Source: Deltaproteobacteria bacterium (lineage in GTDB: Bacteria; Desulfobacterota; Desulfobacteria; Desulfobacterales; ETH-SRB1). Taken from it: a stretch of 6,057 nt of DNA. The notes beneath the pieces were generated by a model that was given only the letters and a program-made list of their open reading frames with translations, made no database searches and was not told where the DNA came from. The stretch is taken from assembly GCA_019309665.1 (NCBI GenBank), contig JAFDFV010000178.1, forward strand, positions 1-6,057, written 5' to 3'. This document shows positions 1-5,511 of the stretch, one piece after another (the stretch's first letter is position 1; the number at the start of each line of letters is the position of its first letter). Position numbers and translations under genes: made by a program.

Positions 1-1
1 G

Positions 2-806
2 CTGCCTAAAAAAGATTTGACCCAGCTTTCATCGATGAAGTTTTTTCAGTGTGTTTCACATACGGCGGCCATGAATGTATCACAGTGTTTGGGCATTACA
101 GGTTGCGTTCTTGCGACCTCGGCAGCCTGTGCATCAGCGTTGCAGGCAGTCAGCGTGGGCTATGACTTAATAAGGCTTGGGAAGCAGGATGCTATTGTCT
201 GTGGTGGCGCGGAAGAGCTTCATCCTACGGTCACCGGTTCTTTTGATGTTCTTTTTGCAACGTCGTCAAACTATAACGACAAACCACATAGAACGCCCCG
301 GCCTTTTGACAGAGACCGTGATGGACTGGTAAAATGCAAGAATATACGCAGAAATTTTAGGATATCATACATGCGGAAGTGGTGTGCATGTAAGCCAGCC
401 TGACAAAAATTCGATAGCTTTGTGTCTCAGAGAAGCCCTGGCAAGTGCAAAGGTTTCTTCGAGCGAAGTTGATTATATTAATGCCCATGCAACAGCAACC
501 ATACAGGGAGACAAAGAAGAAGCCAGTGCAATAAAAAAAGTTTTAGGCGATTTAACACCTGTAAGCAGCCTGAAGGGCTATATAGGACACACCTTGGGTG
601 CATCAGGGGCGCTGGAATTGATTGTATCGCTTGCAATGATGGAGAAAAAAATAATATATCCTACCCTGAACTTAGACAACGTTAGTCCTGACTGCCAGGG
701 TATCAATCATGTAATGGAGCCTGTCTCTAAAGATATTTCAATTATGGTCAAAAACTGTTTTGCATTTGGTGGTATAAATTCCGTACTGGTATGTAAAAAA
801 TTATGA
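2..806 (+). pseudogene. Beta-ketoacyl synthase (FabF/APE-type KS), 5'-partial, frame broken by an internal deletion
   Basis: Condensing enzyme of type II fatty-acid or polyketide synthesis: it joins an acyl chain on its active-site Cys to malonyl-ACP. The frame is already open at base 2, so the first 100 or more codons lie upstream of the window. The nucleophile is in TSAACASAL (Cys codon 128-130), so this is a true KS rather than a Cys-less chain-length factor. After RPFDRDRDGLV (ending at 331) the frame should continue with the conserved glycine-rich GEGAG segment and a following helix. Instead homology resumes in the next frame at ARIYAEILGY (from 336). That second frame carries the catalytic His of NAHATAT (486-488), the His of GYIGHTLGASGALE (588-590) and the terminal FGGINSVL. 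Family members have about 20 residues between these blocks and only 4 bases remain, implying about 56 bp lost. Its stop overlaps the ACP start (ATGA). Real pseudogene versus assembly error cannot be told from one sequence. Confidence 0.88.
329..338 (+). other. Deletion/frameshift junction inside the KS gene
   Basis: Upstream of this point KS homology is in the frame of base 2. Downstream it is in the frame of base 336. Each frame soon meets a stop if extended past the junction: the downstream frame has TAA at 330-332 just before the homology starts. The missing stretch must be 3n+2 bases, and 56 bp fits the FabF spacing between DGxV and the AxIYAE strand. The lost part holds the conserved GEGAG loop, so a simple frameshift would not restore the enzyme. 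Confidence 0.8.
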
Positions 807-1069
807 AACAAGCAATCACAGAAAATGAAATAATTGCAATGACAAATCAGGTTTTTGAAGAGTCATTTGAGATAGAAACAGAAAAACTTCAGCCAAAAAT
901 GAATATATTTGAAGATCTGGGGCTGGACAGCCTGGATATTGTTGATCTAATTGTTGCTCTTCAACAAAAGTTCGGCGTTAAAATTCGTAATGATGAGCGA
1001 GTCAGGTATATTAGAACGCTGGAGGATGTTTACAGGTTTATTCTAAGTTTGAAAAATGAAGAACATTAA
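803..1069 (+). CDS. Acyl carrier protein
   Basis: An 88-residue ACP, the usual size. It carries the growing acyl chain on a phosphopantetheine arm, which would be attached to Ser43 in the signature DLGLDSLD. The rest follows the family: an acidic helix I (residues 7-22), the strongly conserved helix II after the serine (LDIVDLIVALQQKFGVKI), and a C-terminal helix after TLEDV. The start ATG overlaps the KS stop (ATGA) and has no good Shine-Dalgarno sequence of its own, so it is probably translated by coupling. The stretch RNDERVRYIRT before the last helix is more basic than in a housekeeping AcpP, which fits a pathway-specific carrier. A dedicated ACP beside the KS and acyltransferase argues for a secondary lipid rather than the bulk fatty-acid pathway. 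Confidence 0.95.
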   Translation: MKQAITENEIIAMTNQVFEESFEIETEKLQPKMNIFEDLGLDSLDIVDLIVALQQKFGVKIRNDERVRYIRTLEDVYRFILSLKNEEH

Positions 1070-1817
1070 AAGCTTAAAGCTGATCTCTTTCAATATTTCG
1101 TTTTACTTTGTATTTTTTCTGTACTCGGCTATTGCTATCCCTGTACTAACTCTCCTTGTTGCATATTTTTCATTATTTATGTCCCATCGTAATACCATGA
1201 AGTGGTTTCGCCGAGCCATAAGCTGGTACGGAATGTTAGTTATAAAAGTATTTCCTTTTCCGTTGATCAGGATCTACTATAAAGATTATGAAAAAAACCC
1301 TGGGCCAGGGCCTTATATTTTCGTTTGTAATCATAGATCTGCCACAGATCCTTTTTTAATGGCCTGCCTGCCATATGAATGTATTCAGGTCGTGAATATC
1401 TGGCCTTTTCGATTACCTGTTTTGGGTATCTATGCTCGCTGGGCCGGCTACTTAAGTATTAATGAGATGCCTTTTAAACAATTTTCAAAACAAGCGGTTA
1501 AGTTACTGAAGCAGGGGGCTTCCATTATTGTATTTCCAGAAGGGACTCGATCAGGAGGCAAGTCAATGGGCCAGTTTCATGGTTCGATTTTTCGCGTTGC
1601 CCTTGAAGCTAAATGCCCGATTGTGCCGGTATGTATTAGCGGTAACGAAAACATCCCTCCAAGAGGTTCTTTTTTACTCAGACCGGGAAAAATAAAAATA
1701 CATAAATTACCGGCAATAAAATGGGAAGAATTTAAAGCTCTTAAACCTTTTAAATTAAAGAACATGGTACGAAATATTATATCCAAAGAGGTGGCCGTAA
1801 TGGACAGGAAGGAATGA
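1056..1817 (+). CDS. Membrane-anchored PlsC-family (1-acyl-glycerol-3-phosphate-type) acyltransferase
   Basis: Acyltransferase of 253 residues, typical for the PlsC/LPLAT family, which moves an acyl group from ACP or CoA to an acceptor hydroxyl such as lysophosphatidate. The catalytic HX4D motif is NHRSATD (His93, Asp98) and the acceptor-binding block is FPEGTRS (160-166). VPVCISGNE (191-199) is the usual following strand. Residues about 12-44 are one or two hydrophobic membrane segments, so it should sit on the inner membrane with its active site facing the cytosol. The start lies 14 bp inside the end of the ACP gene, and the stop overlaps the next gene. APE clusters carry a comparable acyltransferase, so this copy probably transfers the cluster's special acyl chain. 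Its acceptor cannot be deduced, and a housekeeping phospholipid role is possible but less likely given the context. Confidence 0.92.
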   Translation: MKNIKSLKLISFNISFYFVFFLYSAIAIPVLTLLVAYFSLFMSHRNTMKWFRRAISWYGMLVIKVFPFPLIRIYYKDYEKNPGPGPYIFVCNHRSATDPFLMACLPYECIQVVNIWPFRLPVLGIYARWAGYLSINEMPFKQFSKQAVKLLKQGASIIVFPEGTRSGGKSMGQFHGSIFRVALEAKCPIVPVCISGNENIPPRGSFLLRPGKIKIHKLPAIKWEEFKALKPFKLKNMVRNIISKEVAVMDRKE

Positions 1818-3109
1818 TGGAATTAAAACAATACATGGATATAGAGTTTTCCGAACCTCACATCATAAGAAAACTTCAAGAAAAAAGGCTTCGCGATCAT
1901 CTTGTTTATTGCAGCAAGCATTCACCGTATTATCAGAGGATTCTAAAAGATTCATGTATTGACTTTGAACGCATAACACTTGAACAACTTTGTGAACTCC
2001 CACTTACCGACAAATCTGATCTTGAAAAATATAATAACGATTTTTGTGCGGTTTCGCCTGTTAAGATTGTTGATGTTGTTTTATCATCAGGGACAACAGG
2101 CTGTCCAACACGCATAATGTATACGGATTATGATTTAAACCGACTTGCCTATAATGAAGAAAAGTCATTTGCCGGATGTGGAATTACCGCAGAAGATATA
2201 GTGCTGCTAACCTGCACTATTGACCGATGTTTTGTTGCAGGGCTTGCTTATTTTCTGGGAATACGCAGTCTCGGCGCAACAGCAATAAGAAACGGTCTAA
2301 ATACTCTTGAGAACCAGAAGGATATTATTTTAAGAATGAAGCCCACTGTAATTGTCGGTGTGCCGACATTCTTAAAAAAATTAGGACTCTACCTGCAAAA
2401 CAATAAGATAGATCCACACAAAACATCTGTATCCAGGCTGGTATGTATAGGCGAATCCTTGCGAAACCAGCATCTCGAATTATTAAAAACAGGCAAAGAA
2501 TTAGAAAACATATGGCAGGCAAAGGTATTTTCAACTTATGCATCAACAGAAACAGTCACAACATTCTGTGAATGCACCGCTCAACAAGGAGGACACCTGC
2601 ATCCGGATTTGGCCGTTGTAGAAATTGTTGATGAAAACGGCAAGGTTCTTTCCTCCGGACATACAGGTGAGGTCGTTGTTACTCCGTTAGCGGTGGAAGG
2701 AATGCCTCTATTGCGTTTTAAAACCGGCGACATAAGCTTTTTAATCGACAAACAATGCTCATGCGGACGTTATTCTGCAAGGCTTGGACCTGTTCTGGGA
2801 AGAAAAAAACAAATGCTGAAAATTCGCGGTACAACTCTCTATCCACAATCGATTTTTTCAGCCCTGGAAGAAATTAATGGCATCGACGATTATTATATTA
2901 TAGTATCGAGTGAAACAGATTTGTCCGATAATATAACCATATATGTAACAGTGAATGAGAATTCGTGCAATTGCGAAATAATACAAAATAAACTTCAGGC
3001 AAAACTAAGAGTTAAGCCGACCGTTATAATTACCAGTAAAGAAAAATTAGCACAACAGGTATATACTCCCAAGTCGAGAAAACCCGTTCGTTTCATAGAC
3101 AGGAGGTAA
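1814..3109 (+). CDS. PaaK-like adenylate-forming enzyme (phenylacetate-CoA ligase / F390 synthetase family)
   Basis: Enzyme of 431 residues, the normal PaaK length, that activates a carboxylic acid as acyl-AMP and usually hands it to CoA or a carrier thiol. Visible motifs in order: phosphate-binding loop SSGTTGCPT (91-99), GVPTFLKKL (182-190), the adenine-site block STYASTE (240-246), RFKTGD (301-306), a CSCGR patch (315-319) common in PaaK relatives, and the hinge GRKKQMLKIRG (329-339). The C-terminal lobe ends in KSRKPVRFIDRR; Lys420 or Lys423 is a candidate for the catalytic lysine. AGGAAGGA at 1806-1813 precedes two adjacent ATG codons. The first (1814) overlaps the acyltransferase stop as ATGA, while the second (1817) is better spaced, so the true start is one of these. 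Context suggests it loads a starter acid onto the pathway ACP, the role of the ligase in APE clusters. The substrate, aryl or aliphatic, is unknown. Confidence 0.88.
   Translation: MMELKQYMDIEFSEPHIIRKLQEKRLRDHLVYCSKHSPYYQRILKDSCIDFERITLEQLCELPLTDKSDLEKYNNDFCAVSPVKIVDVVLSSGTTGCPTRIMYTDYDLNRLAYNEEKSFAGCGITAEDIVLLTCTIDRCFVAGLAYFLGIRSLGATAIRNGLNTLENQKDIILRMKPTVIVGVPTFLKKLGLYLQNNKIDPHKTSVSRLVCIGESLRNQHLELLKTGKELENIWQAKVFSTYASTETVTTFCECTAQQGGHLHPDLAVVEIVDENGKVLSSGHTGEVVVTPLAVEGMPLLRFKTGDISFLIDKQCSCGRYSARLGPVLGRKKQMLKIRGTTLYPQSIFSALEEINGIDDYYIIVSSETDLSDNITIYVTVNENSCNCEIIQNKLQAKLRVKPTVIITSKEKLAQQVYTPKSRKPVRFIDRR
3098..3109 (+). repeat. Direct repeat copy 1, containing a near-consensus Shine-Dalgarno
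   Basis: GACAGGAGGTAA at the 3' end of the PaaK-like gene, including its TAA stop. It matches GACAGGAGATAA at 3310-3321 in 11 of 12 positions. It includes AGGAGG (3101-3106), an excellent ribosome binding site with no start codon at suitable distance in the present sequence. Confidence 0.6.
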
Positions 3110-3204
3110 CTGCTTAGGTTCAAAGGTTCACGGTTAGAGAACGATGAAGTCAATAAACACAGTAATAACCTCACATAAAATATAAACTTCAGTTCTCACA
3201 CTTG

Positions 3205-3219
3205 CCTGCCGCTGGCAGG
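3205..3219. repeat. GC-rich hairpin CCTGCC-GCT-GGCAGG
   Basis: Perfect 6-bp stem with a 3-base loop in the middle of the intergenic element. No run of T follows on either strand, so it does not look like an intrinsic terminator. It is more likely part of the repeat element, or the folded core of a short transcript. Confidence 0.6.
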
Positions 3220-3270
3220 ACTGAATTTCTGGCTTCTTGTCAGCCTCTGGCTAATACGTTTTGATCAACC

Positions 3271-3283
3271 GTTAACTGTTAAC
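3271..3283. repeat. GTTAAC-T-GTTAAC palindrome
   Basis: Two GTTAAC hexamers, each self-complementary, are separated by one T. They form both a direct repeat and a 13-base palindrome at the right end of the intergenic element. It could be an end-recognition site of the element or an operator. No regulator gene is visible in the window. Confidence 0.4.
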
Positions 3284-3309
3284 CGTGAACCGACAACCTG
3301 AGTAGTTAC

Positions 3310-3321
3310 GACAGGAGATAA
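3310..3321 (+). repeat. Direct repeat copy 2, holding the radical SAM gene's ribosome binding site
   Basis: GACAGGAGATAA, 11 of 12 identical to 3098-3109. AGGAG (3313-3317) lies 10 bases before the ATG at 3328 and is the functional ribosome binding site today. It supports this start over the internal Met30 codon. Confidence 0.6.
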
Positions 3322-3327
3322 ATAAAA

Positions 3328-4827
3328 ATGGTCAGTTGCCATAGCAGAATCCCAAATTTTGAATTTCCCCTTGCAGATATTGAAGACGCAGTACAAAACG
3401 GTAATCTTCTTTCAATGGAGATTGAATTCAGCCTGCGTTGCAATTTTCGCTGTCCTTACTGTTATGTGCCGCATAATTCATATCCTGAGAATGAGCTTTC
3501 AAAAGAAGAAATATGCGATGTCATCCTTCAGGCAAAAGACATGGGAGCAAGAAAAATTATTATTCTTGGAGGTGAACCAACATTATATCCCAATCTTCTT
3601 GAAATGATAGAGTTTATCAAGAAACAGAAACTCGAAGTTGAAATATTTACAAATGGGACTAAAATTACCGAAGACTTCGCAAGGCAATTATACGATAACA
3701 ACGTGCGTGTTGTTTTAAAAATGAATTCATTTAATGAAAATATTCAGGATACACTTGCTGGTAAAAAAGGCGCTTTTACCCTTATTCAACAAGCTCTGCA
3801 TAATTTAAAAAAGGCAGGATATCCTTCGGAAGAAAAATTCCTCGCTGTCAGTACGATTATTTGCCGGCATAATATTAATGAACTGATTACAATGTGGACA
3901 TGGCTTAGAGATCAGAAGATAGCCCCATATTTCGAAATTATTACACCTCAAGAAAATGCAAAACATAACGAATGGTTATATGTTAATTCAAAAGAGCTCT
4001 ATGATATTTTTACCAGGATTTCAGAGATTGATCACAGCAAGTATGGTCAAGACTGGGATCCTCAACCGCCACTAATTGGGAACAGGTGTTTGCGACACCA
4101 GTTTTCCTGCCTTGTTACATCAACCGGCAATGTTATGCCTTGTGTCGGAGTTGGCATACCAATAGGCAATATACGCAAGCAACCGCTTAAAAATGTTATA
4201 AAAAACAGCGAGGTTCTCTGTGATTTAAAGAATCATCTCAATACAATAAAGGGACCCTGCAGGACCTGTGAAAAAGCTGAGTATTGTTATGGCTGCCGGG
4301 GAGCTGCATATCAATTAACCGGCGATTATCTTGCCTCAGATCCTTTGTGCTGGAAAAACATTGACCGGCAGGATGAAATTGTTCATTTGCCTGTCGCAGT
4401 TGATGAAATTATCCCCCAAAAATCCCCGATGAAAGTTATTGATACACTAATCAGTGTATCTGAAAGATGTGCAGATGTATCAGTAATGATACAGAAAGAC
4501 ATGCTGTTTGTTGGAGAAGACGGTATTGTTGATGATGCTGTTTATCTTGAAATGATGGCACAATCGATAGCGGCTCTTAACGGCTTTAAGCAGCTAGGCA
4601 TATCAGAGTCGGCACCGGAAGGATTCCTGTTGGGTGCAAAAAATTTCGAAATTCTAAAACAATCAAGGGTTGGAGACAAATTGACAATATCTGTTTACAA
4701 ATATGCAAAATACGGCGATTTTGGTGTAATAAAAGGAACGATTTCCAGGGATGACGACGTCCTTGCGCAAGGAGAAATAAAAGTCTGGCATAATTCTGGA
4801 GAAAATGCCAGTATCAGGAGTTTATAA
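3328..4827 (+). CDS. Radical SAM/SPASM protein fused to an ApeP-like hotdog (3-hydroxyacyl-ACP dehydratase-type) domain
   Basis: A 499-residue two-domain protein. Residues about 28-230 are a radical SAM domain with the [4Fe-4S] motif CNFRCPYC (Cys38, 42, 45), GGEPT (81-85, the SAM-binding GGE-like motif) and the strand VEIFTNG (104-110). Residues about 250-345 are a SPASM-type auxiliary cluster region: Cys254, Cys261, GNVMPC (Cys272), Cys298, then CRTC (311, 314), CYGC (320, 323) and Cys341. Residues about 354-490 resemble the hotdog dehydratases of APE clusters: IPQKSPMKVID, then VYLEMMAQSIAA with the family Glu at 408, GFLLGAKNFE and a closing GEIKVW. The FabZ GHFP histidine is absent, and the His usual in the PHRxPM-like start is Gln364. 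The protein is cytosolic and should need strict anoxia. Inferred role: a radical reaction on an ACP-bound chain coupled to dehydration or chain binding. The radical SAM substrate is unknown; peptide modification, common for SPASM enzymes, cannot be excluded. Confidence 0.9.
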   Translation: MVSCHSRIPNFEFPLADIEDAVQNGNLLSMEIEFSLRCNFRCPYCYVPHNSYPENELSKEEICDVILQAKDMGARKIIILGGEPTLYPNLLEMIEFIKKQKLEVEIFTNGTKITEDFARQLYDNNVRVVLKMNSFNENIQDTLAGKKGAFTLIQQALHNLKKAGYPSEEKFLAVSTIICRHNINELITMWTWLRDQKIAPYFEIITPQENAKHNEWLYVNSKELYDIFTRISEIDHSKYGQDWDPQPPLIGNRCLRHQFSCLVTSTGNVMPCVGVGIPIGNIRKQPLKNVIKNSEVLCDLKNHLNTIKGPCRTCEKAEYCYGCRGAAYQLTGDYLASDPLCWKNIDRQDEIVHLPVAVDEIIPQKSPMKVIDTLISVSERCADVSVMIQKDMLFVGEDGIVDDAVYLEMMAQSIAALNGFKQLGISESAPEGFLLGAKNFEILKQSRVGDKLTISVYKYAKYGDFGVIKGTISRDDDVLAQGEIKVWHNSGENASIRSL

Positions 4828-4892
4828 ATGCAAAAGACCGCTGTATTACTTATTCTTTTTCTAATTATGCCAGCCGTACATTGTTATGCTGA

Positions 4893-4932
4893 ACCATCCG
4901 GCATTAAAACACACCATCCGGCATTAAAACAC
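4893..4932 (+). repeat. Perfect 20-bp tandem duplication inside the LolA gene
   Basis: The unit ACCATCCGGCATTAAAACAC occurs twice, head to tail (4893-4912 and 4913-4932), with no mismatch. Twenty is not a multiple of three, so the extra copy shifts the frame. It lies just after the signal-peptide codons, in the poorly conserved start of the mature protein. The perfect identity points to a recent slippage event or an assembly artefact. Confidence 0.95.
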
Positions 4933-5496
4933 ATAAAAACATTGCTCCGGATTTATACGAAGTCCTTCACAGGCTGGAAGATAAAACATCTGAAATACGT
5001 ACACTGAAAACCGAGTTTGTTCAGGAAAAAGAACTCGCTGTATTTAAAGAAAAAATCATACTAAAAGGAATGATATTTCTTCAAAAACCTGAACTATTTG
5101 CCTGGCATATTATAGAGCCTTTAAGCTATTCCATGGTTATAAAAGGCGACATTCTATCTCAATGGGATGAAAACACGAAAAAAACTCAGAAAATATCTCT
5201 TTCTAAAAATCCTGCGTTTCAGATCGCAATTTCACAAATGAAAGACTGGTTTTCAGGCAAATACACCTCGATGACAGAAAATTACAACATTATTATACTT
5301 AAAAGAAAACCTGTTTCCCTTAAATTTATTCCGAGAAAAAATACAACAGTCAGCAATATCATTGACTGTGTAACAGTCATTTTCAGGGATGATGAACGTT
5401 ATATTCACCAGATATATATCAAAGAAAAGAACAGTAACAGCACACTCCTTACATTCGTCAACACGCAGTTAAATACTCCTCTTGATGAAGCCGCCT

Positions 5497-5503
5497 GGGA
5501 GGT
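5497..5503 (+). promoter_or_regulatory. Ribosome binding site GGGAGGT for the MMPL gene
   Basis: It sits inside the 3' end of the LolA gene, 8 bases before a GTG at 5512. This decides the exporter start as GTG 5512 rather than the in-frame ATG at 5485, which lies upstream of the site. Confidence 0.75.
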
Positions 5504-5511
5504 TCAACCGC

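Larger units (their letters stand above)
3113..3302. repeat. MITE-like intergenic element with imperfect terminal inverted repeats
   Basis: The left end (3113-3136) and the reverse complement of the right end (3280-3302) share a perfect 12-bp core, GGTTCACGGTTA (3125-3136 against 3280-3291). An outer block pairs CTTAGGTT with CTCAGGTT, with one small length difference between the blocks. The interior has no open reading frame of note. It contains a GC-rich hairpin (3205-3219), a 13-base GTTAAC palindrome (3271-3283) and unremarkable AT-rich sequence. With the 12-bp direct repeats outside it, the layout is that of a small non-autonomous mobile element or dispersed palindromic repeat. No transposase is present, so mobility is inference. 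The gap could also hold a promoter for the downstream genes, but I see no convincing -35/-10 pair. Confidence 0.55.

Noticed and set aside
17..403. A complete 128-residue protein starting at TTG 17
   Set aside because: The frame is open upstream to base 2 and the residues are mid-KS. The last 20 or so codons after 331 are out-of-frame read-through past the deletion, not a real C-terminus.
2..806. KS as a fusion of two paralogous genes, suggested by the GC-richer 5' third
   Set aside because: The richer composition sits in the stretch around the active-site Cys and already drops before the junction at about 330. A simple deletion explains the data.
1577..1786. Minus-strand open frame opposite the acyltransferase gene
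   Set aside because: It lies wholly opposite the conserved PlsC coding sequence, shows no recognisable motif and has no ribosome binding site.
1933..2546. Two minus-strand open frames (1933-2115, 2325-2546) opposite the PaaK-like gene
   Set aside because: Both are shadows of a strongly conserved adenylating enzyme and show no family pattern of their own.
3172..3190. Promoter -10 candidate (TAAAATATAAA) in the intergenic element
   Set aside because: The sequence is AT-rich and resembles a -10 box, but no credible -35 lies at the right distance. I cannot support a promoter call.
3205..3219. Intrinsic terminator between the PaaK-like and radical SAM genes
   Set aside because: The stem is only 6 bp and no T-run follows on either strand. 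The hairpin sits centrally in a repeat element.
3359..3607. An 82-residue plus-strand frame inside the radical SAM gene
   Set aside because: It overlaps the CX3CX2C and GGEPT coding region in another frame, so it is a shadow.
4876..4890. Lipoprotein signal at the Cys in AVHCYA of the LolA-like protein
   Set aside because: The residues before the Cys (AVH) do not fit a lipobox, and HCYA-E reads better as a signal peptidase I site, as expected for a soluble LolA.
5485..5511. ATG 5485 as the start of the MMPL gene
   Set aside because: It is in frame, but the strong GGGAGGT site lies downstream of it and is perfectly spaced for GTG 5512. The extra residues (MKPPGRFNR) do not look like family sequence.
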